Shown one piece after another: positions 9,268-17,579 of a stretch of 64,000 nucleotides of DNA (positions are counted from its first letter, which is position 1; every line of letters begins with the position of its first letter). This DNA is from Bog-473 sp036489775. Lineage in GTDB: Bacteria; Actinomycetota; Acidimicrobiia; Acidimicrobiales; RAAP-2. The notes beneath the pieces were generated by a model. It worked only from the letters and a program-made list of their open reading frames with translations. It made no database searches and was not told where the DNA came from. The position numbers and the translations under genes were made by a program. The stretch covers positions 34,039 through 98,038 of the forward strand of contig DASXFC010000029.1 of NCBI GenBank assembly GCA_036489775.1, written 5' to 3'.

Positions 9268-9786
9268 TCAAGCCGTGCTGGGGTGATCCTGGGAATCGTT
9301 GGTCCGTTGCCGCTGCTCCATGTGGATCAGGGCATTGAGGACTGGGCGGGCCAGACGGTCCGGAGAACTGGCCGACCGGGCTACCAGCCTTCCCGCCACG
9401 ACCGGGTGGTCTTCGGGGAGGGCGAAGAAGGCCTCCCGACCTAAGGAGAGCGTGGTCACGGGGGAGAGTGCCACCACGCTGATTGGGGAGCGGAAGCCGT
9501 TGAGCAGGGAGTGCTCCGACCAGGAATCCCCGCCGGCCAGCAGGCCGATCGGTGTGGCGTCCCGCTCGACCACGGCGTGGCCGCTGACCAGGATGCTCCA
9601 GCGGTCCACCGGGACGTCCTGGCGGGCCAGGAGCCGGCCCGGTTTCGCCGAGGCGAACTCAAAAAGCAGAGTGAGCTGATCGAGTTCGGCGTCGGGGAGG
9701 CGGTGGAAGAGCTCGAGGCGACGGAGGGTGTCGCGAGGGGCAATGGAGGTCGGGGTGTGACCTCGGGCGGGGGAGGTCAGTCGCAT
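9268..9786 (-). CDS. stand-alone cyclic-nucleotide-binding domain protein
   Basis: A 172-residue protein containing one cNMP-binding beta-roll (about residues 20-130). It runs from LELFHRLPDAELDQL through GRLLARQDVPVDRWSILVSG and ends in the LSLGREAFFALPEDHP cap region. There is no helix-turn-helix or catalytic domain, so it is not a CRP-type transcription factor; it may act as a sensor subunit. The canonical cAMP-binding arginine loop is not obvious. The ATG is preceded by AAAGGAG. It lies between the exporter gene and the DUF1707 gene, all leftward. Confidence 0.75.
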   Translation of the reverse strand: MRLTSPARGHTPTSIAPRDTLRRLELFHRLPDAELDQLTLLFEFASAKPGRLLARQDVPVDRWSILVSGHAVVERDATPIGLLAGGDSWSEHSLLNGFRSPISVVALSPVTTLSLGREAFFALPEDHPVVAGRLVARSASSPDRLARPVLNALIHMEQRQRTNDSQDHPSTA

Positions 9787-9834
9787 GGGGACTCCTTTGG
9801 ACGGGTGGGGGACTGTCGACTGTCGGTCGTCGGC

Positions 9835-10311
9835 TTAGGAGCCCAGGACCGAGCTCGGGGGATAGGTGTCGTCGGGGCGGTGATGACGGCGGTAGGAGTG
9901 TCGGCCGGCCCGGTGCCACAAGAAGAAGGCCACGACGGCGATCAGCAACCAGGGAATGCGGAAGAAGTACCAACCGTTCACCGAGGCGGTGGCGCCGGCC
10001 ACGATGAACACCACGGCGATGACACCGAGGAAGGGCAGGACCTGCCGGTGGCGGGGTGGTGGGGGCAGCGGTTCGGCCGGGAGGCGGGGCAGGTCATGGA
10101 AGAGTCCGCCCAACTCGCCCCGGGTGGTGGCCGACATGGCGGTATCGAGGCGGTTCTTGAACTCGGTCTGGTCGAGCCGCCCTTCGGCAAAGTGCCGGGA
10201 CAGGCGGTCGGCCACCTCGTTGCGCTCGGTGTCCGAGGCCCGCAGGTCGGTGTCGCTCGGGTACCCGTAGCGGCGGCCCAGGGGGTAGGCCGGGTCCCAG
10301 CGGTAGCGCAT
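9835..10311 (-). CDS. DUF1707 membrane protein
   Basis: A 158-residue protein. The N-terminal DUF1707/SHOCT-like domain (LRASDTERNEVADRLSRHF, then GRLDQTEFKNRL) is at about residues 23-60. Two TM helices follow (about 93-113 and 117-135) and a basic His/Arg-rich tail ends it. Such proteins are common in actinobacteria next to envelope-stress (PspC/LiaF-like) genes, and here the next gene upstream encodes a PspC domain. A GAGAGAGGA ribosome-binding site precedes the ATG. Confidence 0.82.
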   Translation of the reverse strand: MRYRWDPAYPLGRRYGYPSDTDLRASDTERNEVADRLSRHFAEGRLDQTEFKNRLDTAMSATTRGELGGLFHDLPRLPAEPLPPPPRHRQVLPFLGVIAVVFIVAGATASVNGWYFFRIPWLLIAVVAFFLWHRAGRHSYRRHHRPDDTYPPSSVLGS

Positions 10312-10364
10312 GACGTGTTCCTCTCTCTATATCGGTGTCGGTGTCGGGATGGGTGGCGGGCCGC

Positions 10365-10694
10365 TCAGCGGTGGTCCCACTCGCGGTGGAGGAGCTCCTC
10401 GGCCAGTGACTCGCTCTCGCCCTCGCAGGGGATCAGCAACCAGCCGGCGGCGTAGACCGGCACGGCCAAGCCGCCCAGCAGGGTCAGGGCGACGAAACCG
10501 ATCCGCACGATGGTGGGGTCGACGTCGAAGTAGTCGGCGAGACCGCCGGCCACGCCGGCGACCATGCGGCCGTGCCGGAGCCGGTGGAGACGCTCGAGGG
10601 GCTCGGTCCTCGGTGTGGGGCCGGAGCCGATTTCCTCCCCCGTCATGGTTCCGGCAGTGAAGCTGGGGTCTTCCTGATTCGGTGTGGTGTCCAT
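10365..10694 (-). CDS. PspC-domain protein
   Basis: A 109-residue small membrane protein with one PspC domain (about residues 36-90): RLRHGRMVAGVAGGLADYF, VDPTIVRIGF, a hydrophobic helix and the WLLIP exit. PspC proteins sense envelope stress or tune a partner kinase. Its start is only 63 nt from the start of the divergent PspC-histidine kinase gene, so the two probably share control and may work together. Confidence 0.85.
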   Translation of the reverse strand: MDTTPNQEDPSFTAGTMTGEEIGSGPTPRTEPLERLHRLRHGRMVAGVAGGLADYFDVDPTIVRIGFVALTLLGGLAVPVYAAGWLLIPCEGESESLAEELLHREWDHR

Positions 10695-10757
10695 GGGAAT
10701 GAGCCTGAACCTTCACCGGCCGTCGGGAAATCGGGAAAGTCCCTGGTCGAACCCTGA

Positions 10758-12233
10758 GTGCGGTCAGGGATGTCCCTGATAGCTCCGGGGGCGGGGGCGA
10801 GCCATCATGGAGGGATCGCAGAGCAGACGGATCGGGGGACGCCCCCGAACGACCTGGACGCTCAGTCCCGTCCCGGGCCCCCGTGCAGCCAAGATCGGGG
10901 ACCCCCGTGGCGGGGCGCGCCCTGGCGGCAGCCGGCGGACTGGACCTCCGAATTGCAGGCGCACCGGCGCCGGGTGCACGACCGCCGCCGGCACGTACTA
11001 CGGGTGCTGAGGGTCCGCAACCTGCGCCGGAACCCGAACAACCGGGTGCTGGGTGGGGTGTGCTCCGCCGTATCGGACGCCACCGGGATCGACGTGACCA
11101 TCGTGCGCATCGCAACGGTGCTGATCTCGGTCTTCAGCGTGGTCTTCGTGTTCATCTACGCGCTGGCCTGGCTCTTTATCCCGATGAAGGGTTCGGACTC
11201 GACCATCTTCTCGAGGGCCATCACGGATCGGCGGGGGCTGGCTTTCCTCGCCGCCATGATCCCGGCCGTCATCGCCATCGAGGTGGTGGTGGCCATCCTG
11301 CACCTGAGCATCATCTTCGGGTGGTTGAGCTTCCCGGTCTTCCTGGCCCTGGGCGCCCTCTTCATGATCTGGCGCAACGCGGACGAGCACGAGCGACGCT
11401 GGATCGCCAACAGCGTGATGCCGTTCATCGGCGCCGGGCGGGGGACCGCGACCTGGCTGCTGGTGGTGCGGATCGCCGCCGGGGTGGCCATCGGGCTCGG
11501 CGGGGTGGCTGTTCTGATCATGGGGCACACGACGGCGGCGGCGCTGCGGCCGGTCGGTGGGGCGGCCTTGGTCCTGGCCGCCTTCATCGTCGTGTTCGGT
11601 CCGTGGTGGCTGCGCATGATCCGGGACCTCATGACGGAGCGGCAGGCCCGGGCCATGGCTGAGGAGCGGGCGGCGATGGCGGCGCACGTGCACGACTCGG
11701 TGCTGCAGACGCTGGCGCTGATTCAGCGCAACCCCCACGATGCCGTGCAGGTGACCCGCCTAGCCCGGGCCCAGGAGCATGAGCTGCGGGCCTGGCTCTT
11801 CGAAGGGAAGGCTCCGGGGTCGGCGGCGGCCGAGGCGACCATGCTGGCCGAAGGGGTGGGGGCGCTGCAGCGCCAGGTCGAGGCCGACCACGGGATCACG
11901 GTGCAGGTGGTCGTGGTGGGGGACTGCCCGCTGGACTCTGGTTTGCACGCTCTGCTGGACGCGGCCAAAGAGGCGACGGTGAACGCGGCCAAGTGGTCCG
12001 GGGCCGAGGAGGTGTCGATTTACGCCGAGGTCGAGCCGTCGACGGTGGGGGTGTTCGTGCGGGATCGGGGGCGTGGCTTCGACCCGGCTGGGGTTCCAAA
12101 GGGTCGACAGGGGATTACGCAGTCGATCCGGGCCCGGGTGGTCCGGTGCGGGGGGACCGTGGAGATCCGTTCGGCTCCCGGCGAGGGGGCCGAGGTCGCA
12201 CTGACCATGCCGCGCCACGTGCTGGTCAAGTGA
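10758..12233 (+). CDS. PspC-domain sensor histidine kinase
   Basis: A 491-residue kinase. A PspC domain (about residues 88-144, NNRVLGGVCSAVSDATGID) leads into several TM helices (about 120-290), then a HisKA_3-type dimerisation segment with phospho-acceptor His312 (AAHVHDSVLQTL), and an HATPase_c domain with N-box (AAKEATVNAAKWS) and G-box (VRDRGRGFDP). It should phosphorylate the regulator that follows, whose GTG overlaps its stop. The N-terminal 80 residues are Pro/Arg-rich and poorly conserved-looking, so the true start may be an internal GTG. Confidence 0.85.
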   Translation: MRSGMSLIAPGAGASHHGGIAEQTDRGTPPNDLDAQSRPGPPCSQDRGPPWRGAPWRQPADWTSELQAHRRRVHDRRRHVLRVLRVRNLRRNPNNRVLGGVCSAVSDATGIDVTIVRIATVLISVFSVVFVFIYALAWLFIPMKGSDSTIFSRAITDRRGLAFLAAMIPAVIAIEVVVAILHLSIIFGWLSFPVFLALGALFMIWRNADEHERRWIANSVMPFIGAGRGTATWLLVVRIAAGVAIGLGGVAVLIMGHTTAAALRPVGGAALVLAAFIVVFGPWWLRMIRDLMTERQARAMAEERAAMAAHVHDSVLQTLALIQRNPHDAVQVTRLARAQEHELRAWLFEGKAPGSAAAEATMLAEGVGALQRQVEADHGITVQVVVVGDCPLDSGLHALLDAAKEATVNAAKWSGAEEVSIYAEVEPSTVGVFVRDRGRGFDPAGVPKGRQGITQSIRARVVRCGGTVEIRSAPGEGAEVALTMPRHVLVK

Positions 12234-12967
12234 CGACGGAGACGGAGGGGACAGCGGATTCGGCGGGGACGCCGGGGGCGCCGGGCACGCCGGGTCCGTC
12301 CGGCGGTCGGCCCCGCATCTTCCTGGTCGACGACCATGCGGTGTTCCGGGCCGGCGTGAAAGCCGAGCTGGGCGATGCCGTGGAGGTGGTGGGGGAGGCG
12401 GACGAGGCGCCGGCAGCGATCGAGCTGATCACCGAGCGCCTGCCCGACGTTGTCTTGCTCGACGTGCACCTGCCCGGCGGGGGCGGGCATGCCGTCCTAC
12501 AAGGTGTCCATCCTCACCATCCCGAGGTCCAGTTCCTGGCCCTGTCGGTTTCCGATGCGCCCGAGGACGTGATCGCCGTCATCCGGGCCGGGGCCCGGGG
12601 CTACATCACCAAGACGATCTCGGGCGGTGAGCTTCTCCAGGCCGTCTACCGGGTGGGGGCCGGCGACGCCGTCTTCTCGCCCCGGCTGGCCGGCTTCGTC
12701 CTCGATGCGTTCTCGGGTGGTGACGCGGCCGGCCCCGGCGGAGGCAGCCCCATTCCCGGACTCGATCCCGAACTCGACCAGCTCTCCCCGAGGGAGCGCG
12801 AAGTCCTGCGCCTCATCGCCCGTGGCTACACGTACAAGGAGGTGGCGCGGGACCTGACGATCTCGGCCAAGACGGTGGAGACCCATGTCTCGAGCGTGCT
12901 GCGCAAGCTGCAACTCTCGACTCGCCACGAGCTGACCAGGTGGGCCACTGATCGACGGTTGGTCTAG
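12230..12967 (+). CDS. NarL/LuxR-type response regulator
   Basis: A 245-residue two-component regulator. The receiver domain has the acidic pair Asp34-Asp35 (FLVDDHAVFRAG), phospho-acceptor Asp78 (VVLLDVHLPGG) and Lys128 (YITKTISGGEL). The C-terminal LuxR-type helix-turn-helix is clear (LSPREREVLRLIARGYTYKE, then SAKTVETHVSSVLRKL). The GTG start overlaps the kinase stop by the GTGA tetranucleotide, so the two form a cognate pair. A Gly/Pro/Thr-rich leader of about 27 residues precedes the receiver. With the PspC proteins it resembles a LiaRS-like envelope-stress system. Confidence 0.92.
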   Translation: MTTETEGTADSAGTPGAPGTPGPSGGRPRIFLVDDHAVFRAGVKAELGDAVEVVGEADEAPAAIELITERLPDVVLLDVHLPGGGGHAVLQGVHPHHPEVQFLALSVSDAPEDVIAVIRAGARGYITKTISGGELLQAVYRVGAGDAVFSPRLAGFVLDAFSGGDAAGPGGGSPIPGLDPELDQLSPREREVLRLIARGYTYKEVARDLTISAKTVETHVSSVLRKLQLSTRHELTRWATDRRLV

Positions 12968-12976
12968 ACAGTGCGG

Positions 12977-13750
12977 ATGTCCGACCCCGATCTCGACCTC
13001 GACCTGGCGGCTGAACACCGTGATGCCGCCGTGTTGGCCGAGATGGCCGGACGGGCCCTGTTGGAACTCCGAGGAGATCCGCCGGGCCTGCGTGACCTCG
13101 GGGCCGCCGGCGACCGCCTGGCCCACCAACTCCTCGTCAAGGAGCTGAACCGGCTCTACCCCGACGACCGGGTGCGCTCGGAGGAGGGCCTCGAGCACAT
13201 CTCGGGCAACGGTCGCCTCTGGATCATCGACCCGCTCGACGGCACTCGCGAATTCCGCCAGCCGGGGCGTGCGGACTGGGCCGTGCACGTCTGCCTGTCC
13301 ATCGGGGGCGACCCCGTCGTCGGCGCCATCGCGCTCCCTTCGCTCGACCTCGTCCTGTCGACGGCGAACCCACCGGTTGTCCCGCCTCACGACCCCGATG
13401 TCCCGGTCCGTCTGGTGGTCAGCCGCAGCCGCCCACCCGAAGTCGCCTACGACGTGGCCAGCGCGCTCGGGGCCACCATGGTCCCGATGGGATCGGCCGG
13501 GGCGAAGATCGCCGCCGTGATTCTGGGGGCGGCCGATGCGTACGTGCACGCCGGCGGCCAGTACGAGTGGGATTCGGGCGCCCCGGTGGCCGTGGCCTTG
13601 GCCAGCGGCCTGCACGCCAGCCGGCTCAACGGCGAGCCCCTCCACTACGGCGAGCCCGACGCCTGGCTGCCCGACCTCATGGTCTGCCGGCCCGAGTACG
13701 CCGAGGCCATTCTGGCCGTGACGGCCACCCAGCACCGCCCCTACTGGTAG
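12977..13750 (+). CDS. cysQ: inositol-monophosphatase-family protein, CysQ-like
   Basis: A 257-residue metal-dependent phosphatase of the FIG/IMPase superfamily. Metal ligands are visible as Glu69-Glu70 (VRSEEGLEH), the signature DPLDGTREF (85-93) and the C-terminal YEWDSGAPVAVALASG. The DPLDGTREF form and the WDxxAP-like end are closest to CysQ (3'-phosphoadenosine 5'-phosphate phosphatase), which recycles PAP from sulfate assimilation and sulfotransfer. A sulfotransferase gene is present at 26642. The ATG at 12977 is preferred; a GTG at 12971 is possible. The gene ends at a strong hairpin. Confidence 0.82.
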   Translation: MSDPDLDLDLAAEHRDAAVLAEMAGRALLELRGDPPGLRDLGAAGDRLAHQLLVKELNRLYPDDRVRSEEGLEHISGNGRLWIIDPLDGTREFRQPGRADWAVHVCLSIGGDPVVGAIALPSLDLVLSTANPPVVPPHDPDVPVRLVVSRSRPPEVAYDVASALGATMVPMGSAGAKIAAVILGAADAYVHAGGQYEWDSGAPVAVALASGLHASRLNGEPLHYGEPDAWLPDLMVCRPEYAEAILAVTATQHRPYW

Positions 13751-13765
13751 TCGGTCGGGGCGCGA

Positions 13766-13799
13766 CAGAGCCCCCGCCCGAAGTGGCGCGGGGGCTCTG
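13766..13799. terminator. bidirectional hairpin terminator
   Basis: A perfect 12-bp inverted repeat (CAGAGCCCCCGC / GCGGGGGCTCTG) with a 10-nt loop lies between the convergent cysQ-like and cold-shock genes. No T-run follows on either side, so termination may be factor-assisted. Confidence 0.65.
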
Positions 13800-13830
13800 C
13801 TCTACACCAAATGATGTTCGAAGGATCTGA

Positions 13831-14034
13831 TCAGATCGCCCGAACGTTGGCGGCCTGCAGCCCCTTGGGGCCTTGGTTGGTCTCGAACTCAACCTTCTGG
13901 CCTTCTTCGAGGTTGCGGTACCCCGAACCAACGATCGCACTGAAATGCACGAAAACGTCAGGGCCGCCACCGTCCTGGGTGATGAAGCCGAAGCCCTTCT
14001 CACCGTTAAACCACTTCACGGAACCAGTTGCCAT
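13831..14034 (-). CDS. csp: cold-shock protein, CspA family
   Basis: A 67-residue single-domain OB-fold nucleic-acid chaperone. The RNP1 motif (KGFGFITQ) and RNP2 motif (DVFVHFSAI) are intact, and the length is standard. It binds single-stranded RNA and DNA and eases folding problems. A strong AAGGAG ribosome-binding site precedes the ATG. About 290 nt of non-coding sequence lies upstream, enough for the long structured leader typical of csp mRNAs. Confidence 0.95.
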   Translation of the reverse strand: MATGSVKWFNGEKGFGFITQDGGGPDVFVHFSAIVGSGYRNLEEGQKVEFETNQGPKGLQAANVRAI

Positions 14035-14188
14035 TGAAAATCCACTCCTTCCCTGGCCAGATTTGACCCGGTGTTGATTTGGCGGGTCAAGGCCGGTGGC
14101 TCACTACGAGCCAGAGGGATTTCCAAATCTTTGATGGTGGTGCCCTCGGCCGAGAACCTTAGCGCGGTCACCCCGTTGCACAAGGATC

Positions 14189-14204
14189 TCGTCCCAAACG
14201 ATCG
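14189..14204. promoter_or_regulatory. 16-nt motif shared with 28912-28927
   Basis: TCGTCCCAAACGATCG occurs here and, identically and in the same orientation, in the leader of the Liv transporter operon. Here it lies between the divergent cold-shock and carotenoid oxygenase genes, 122 nt before the latter's start. It may be a common regulator site; chance cannot be excluded for a single pair. Confidence 0.3.
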
Positions 14205-14325
14205 ATTAGTCGTGCCCGACGGTTCACCGGCCGGTCACCGGACCAAAGGCCTATCGTTGGGTCCAGACACGCCTGGCACGCACAAAACGCGCACTGAGCC
14301 AGCGGCGTGGGGAGGGCGAGCAGCC

Positions 14326-15705
14326 GTGACCACAGTGGTGAACAACCCGTATCTCGAGGGCAACTACGCCCCGGTGGCGCAGGAGGTCACCGTCGGCGTC
14401 GATGACCTCCACGTCGTCGGCACCATCCCCGACGTCCTCGATGGCCGCTATCTCCGCATCGGTCCCAATCCCATCGGAGCCCAGGACCCGGCCGCCTACC
14501 ACTGGTTCACCGGCGATGGCATGGTGCATGGCATCAGGCTCCGAGACGGCCAGGCGGAGTGGTACCGCAACCGGTGGGTGCGCAGCGCCGCCGTGGCCGC
14601 CGCCCTGGGCGAGGACGAGCCGAACCACCCCGGGACGGCCGAGGTCCATGCCGGTATGGACTTCGCTGCCAACACCAACGTCATTGGGCTGGCCGGCCGG
14701 ACCTTCGCCATCGTCGAGGCGGGTGCCCGTCCCTACGAGCTCACTGACCAGCTGGACACGGTCGGCCGTAGCGACTTCGGCGGGACGCTGGCCGGCGGCT
14801 ACACGGCCCATCCCAAGAAGGACCCAGAGACCGGCGACCTCTACGCCGTCTCCTATTACTGGGGCTGGGGCAACGACGTGGAGGTCACGGTCCTCGGTCC
14901 CGACGCCCGGGTCCGCGCCGCCCGGCGCGTCACGCTCGGCGGCCCCACCATGATCCACGACACCGCCATCACCGAAACCCGCCTCGTCCTCTTCGATCTG
15001 CCCGTGCTCTTCGACATCGAGGTGGCCATGGGCGGCGGCAGCCTGCCCTACCGCTGGTTCGACGACTATCAGGCCCGGGTGGGACTGCTTCCCCGCGACG
15101 GCGAGAGCACCGAGGTCGTCTGGCACGAGGTCGACCCCTGCTATGTCTTCCACCCCATGAATGCCTACGACGATGGTGACGGCATCGTCCTCGACGTGGC
15201 CCGCCACCCCTCGATGTTCCGAACCCACCTCCTCGGCCCCGACGAGGGTCCACCCACCCTTGAGCGCTGGCACCTCGACGGCCACGGTGGCGCCGTGAAG
15301 GAGGAGCGCATCGACGAGCGGGGCGAGGAGTTCCCGCGGGTCGACGAGCGCCGGGTCGGTCGCCCGCACCGCTTCGGCTACACGGTCACCGTGAACGACA
15401 ACGACAACGACGCGGTGGGCGCCGAGTCCGCGGTGCTCCGGCGTGACTTCGAGCGGGGCTCGGCCGAAGTGCGCAACTTCGGGCCCGGGGTCACCGTGGG
15501 TGAAGCGGTTTTCGTGCCCCGTGCCGCCGACGCGGCCGAATCAGACGGCTGGGTGATGCTGCTGGTCCATGATGCGAGCACCGTCACCTCTTCTTTGCAG
15601 ATCCTCAATGCGGAGGACATCTGTGGTGACGCCGCCGCGGTCATCACGTTGCCGCAGCGGGTCCCGGCCGGCTTCCACGGCAACTGGGTGCCGACGACGG
15701 CCTGA
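14326..15705 (+). CDS. carotenoid oxygenase (RPE65/lignostilbene dioxygenase family)
   Basis: A 459-residue non-haem iron dioxygenase that cleaves a C=C bond of carotenoids, apocarotenoids or stilbenes. The four iron-ligand histidines are visible in order: YTAHPKKDPETGD, TMIHDTAITET, YVFHPMNAYDDGD and the C-terminal GFHGNWVP. The family entry motif LRIGPNP is at about residues 45-51. The GTG at 14326 was chosen because GGGGAGGG lies about 9 nt upstream and family homology starts there. The flanking TetR gene is convergent. The substrate is unknown. Confidence 0.9.
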   Translation: MTTVVNNPYLEGNYAPVAQEVTVGVDDLHVVGTIPDVLDGRYLRIGPNPIGAQDPAAYHWFTGDGMVHGIRLRDGQAEWYRNRWVRSAAVAAALGEDEPNHPGTAEVHAGMDFAANTNVIGLAGRTFAIVEAGARPYELTDQLDTVGRSDFGGTLAGGYTAHPKKDPETGDLYAVSYYWGWGNDVEVTVLGPDARVRAARRVTLGGPTMIHDTAITETRLVLFDLPVLFDIEVAMGGGSLPYRWFDDYQARVGLLPRDGESTEVVWHEVDPCYVFHPMNAYDDGDGIVLDVARHPSMFRTHLLGPDEGPPTLERWHLDGHGGAVKEERIDERGEEFPRVDERRVGRPHRFGYTVTVNDNDNDAVGAESAVLRRDFERGSAEVRNFGPGVTVGEAVFVPRAADAAESDGWVMLLVHDASTVTSSLQILNAEDICGDAAAVITLPQRVPAGFHGNWVPTTA

Positions 15706-15709
15706 CTGA

Positions 15710-16306
15710 TTACTCGACTTCCTTGGTTGACGAGGAAACCAGCACGTCGTAGAAGGCGAGCAGCGCCGACGCACTGGGGGTGTCGTCGGGGTCGATCAGG
15801 TACTGGGTGATCAAGCCGTCGACCAGCGCCAAGATCAATGATCCCAGCGTCTCGGGGTCGATGCCGATCTCGGCGAGTTGCGGACCGAGCGAGGTCGTGA
15901 GCATCTCGGCCGCGGCGGCTCGGGACTGGCGGTACTGCTCGGCGAACTGCGCCCGCAAGGCGGGGGTGTGTTCGGCCTGGGCCAGCGCCTCGAAGAAGGC
16001 GACGAGGAGCGGCCGGTTGTTCTCCATCAAGGCGTAGAACTGGGGAATGGCCTGGCGGAGGCGAGCGTCGAGGCCGGCGCCCTCCGAATCGATCACCAGG
16101 GGAGCGAAGCTGGCGATCCAATCGCGAAATCCTTCGGCGATTGCTTCGTTGAGGAGGACTTCCTTGGATCCGAAGTGGTACCCGATCGCCCCCAGACTCA
16201 CGCCGGCGGCATTGGCCACATCGCGGGTGGTGGTGCGCGCGTAACCGATCTGTTCCAGGCACTGGCGGGCACCTTTGAGGAGCGCCGCCCGGTTGTCGAC
16301 GGGCAC
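15710..16306 (-). CDS. TetR-family transcriptional regulator
   Basis: A 198-residue repressor. The N-terminal helix-turn-helix is TTTRDVANAAGVSLGAIGYH followed by FGSKEVLL (about residues 20-50); the C-terminal part is an all-helical ligand domain. The GTG at 16306 is preferred because longer forms would run through the candidate operator and into the divergent gene. It is divergent from the membrane-anchored protein at 16364 and convergent with the carotenoid oxygenase. Its most likely target is the intergenic palindrome at 16339-16354. Confidence 0.85.
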   Translation of the reverse strand: MPVDNRAALLKGARQCLEQIGYARTTTRDVANAAGVSLGAIGYHFGSKEVLLNEAIAEGFRDWIASFAPLVIDSEGAGLDARLRQAIPQFYALMENNRPLLVAFFEALAQAEHTPALRAQFAEQYRQSRAAAAEMLTTSLGPQLAEIGIDPETLGSLILALVDGLITQYLIDPDDTPSASALLAFYDVLVSSSTKEVE

Positions 16307-16338
16307 TGCAACCAGGCTAGTCCCCTTGATCCGGCCTC

Positions 16339-16354
16339 TTGCACACGCGTACAA
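16339..16354. promoter_or_regulatory. candidate TetR operator
   Basis: TTGCACACGCGTACAA is an imperfect 16-bp palindrome (TTGnACnCGnGTnCAA; 12 of 16 positions symmetric). It lies between the TetR start (16306) and the divergent gene start (16364), the classic place for autoregulation plus control of the neighbour. Confidence 0.45.
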
Positions 16355-16363
16355 TCGAAAGCG

Positions 16364-17182
16364 GTGCTTGCGTGGACCTGGATCCAAAACCACCGGTGGC
16401 TGAGCGTTCTCTTCCTCACCATCGTCGTAATCGGCACGGCCGGGGGAACCTGCTGGGCCGTCTTCTTCAGAACGGTCGCGTCGCCGGTCAGCCTGCGCGA
16501 TGCATTGCGTCTGTACCGCAGCAACTCCTCGACGGCGGGTCTGACCGGTTCGTCAGAGGAGGTGCGTGGGGCCAGCCTGCTGGTGCCCGGGGTCTACAGC
16601 TACAAGACCACCGGCGGTGAGAGCCTGAGCCTGCTCGGAGCCGACCGTAGCTTCCCGGCCGAGACAGAAGTGATTGTGTCGAACAACGACAGGGCCTGTT
16701 CGACCATGGCGTGGGTGCCGATCGAGCAGCACACCGAGACCACGGTGGCCTGCCCCGGATCTCATCATTCGATCGTGGGCACTCAGTTCGTCACCCACGA
16801 AGAAATCTCCAACACCAACTCGACCACGGTCATCAACTGCCCGAACACGATGTACCTGGTGCCACCCATTGCGGTGCCGGGATCGCATTGGAGTGCCAGC
16901 TGTCGTCAGGTCAATCCGGCCGAGCCCGTCGAGGTGACGGGCCAGGTGCTGGCGTCAGCGCCGGTGGTCGTGGGTGGGGTCCCGGTGCCGGCCTACCACG
17001 TGCACCTGGTGATGACCTTCTCCGGCAGCGCGGACAACGGCACCTCACCGGTCGACTTCTGGTTCTCGATGTCCAGAGGGGTGCTCTTGAAGGAGCAGGA
17101 GACGGCGCAGATCTCCGAGGACGGCGTGCACTACACCGAGACGATGGGTGCGGTGCTCGAGTCCCTCACTCCGGCGTCCTGA
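16364..17182 (+). CDS. membrane-anchored protein of unknown function
   Basis: A 272-residue protein with one N-terminal TM helix (about residues 9-31, WLSVLFLTIVVIGTAGG) and an extracytoplasmic domain. That domain contains several cysteines (for example NDRACST, TVACPGS, INCPNT, SASCRQV), which could form disulfides outside the cell. I do not recognise the family. The GTG start is inferred: it directly precedes the TM segment. The stop overlaps the end of the convergent YjbR gene by 17 nt. Control by the divergent TetR protein is likely. Confidence 0.65.
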   Translation: MLAWTWIQNHRWLSVLFLTIVVIGTAGGTCWAVFFRTVASPVSLRDALRLYRSNSSTAGLTGSSEEVRGASLLVPGVYSYKTTGGESLSLLGADRSFPAETEVIVSNNDRACSTMAWVPIEQHTETTVACPGSHHSIVGTQFVTHEEISNTNSTTVINCPNTMYLVPPIAVPGSHWSASCRQVNPAEPVEVTGQVLASAPVVVGGVPVPAYHVHLVMTFSGSADNGTSPVDFWFSMSRGVLLKEQETAQISEDGVHYTETMGAVLESLTPAS

Positions 17183-17546
17183 ACTCCTCCATGGCCTGGC
17201 TGCCCAACTTCTTGGGTGCGATCAGGCAGTAGCTCTCGACGATGAGTTCGGTGACCTCGCCCCAGTCGATCGACGACGGCTTGGTGAGCATGACTCCCAC
17301 CCAACCTTTGGGTCCCACGTACTTGGGCACGAAGTAACGAGCGGGATCCTGCGCGACCAGAGCCTGCTGGACGCCCCGGTCGCCCTTCATGGTCATGGAC
17401 GTGGCGTCTTCACTGGTCATGACGAACAACTTGTCGCGGACACGGAAGGCGGGCGAAGTGTGGCCCCCGAATGGTTGCTCGACCGCTTCGGGCAACGACA
17501 AGCAGATCAGGCGGATGCGCTCGATAGGGGGGCGAGGGCCAGCCAT
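17166..17546 (-). CDS. MmcQ/YjbR-family protein
   Basis: A 126-residue protein of the MmcQ/YjbR (DUF419) family, which adopts a CyaY-like double-wing fold and is annotated as DNA-binding without firm proof. Family motifs are LSLPEAVEQPFGGH, FRVRDKLFVM, and the C-terminal GWVGVMLTKPSSIDW and ESYCLIAPKKL. It follows the ferritin-like gene by 33 nt on the same strand, so it may be the last gene of the long lipid-catabolic operon. Confidence 0.85.
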   Translation of the reverse strand: MAGPRPPIERIRLICLSLPEAVEQPFGGHTSPAFRVRDKLFVMTSEDATSMTMKGDRGVQQALVAQDPARYFVPKYVGPKGWVGVMLTKPSSIDWGEVTELIVESYCLIAPKKLGSQAMEEFRTPE

Positions 17547-17579
17547 GACTGAGTCGGGAGGGAAAGGGGTGGTGTCCGC

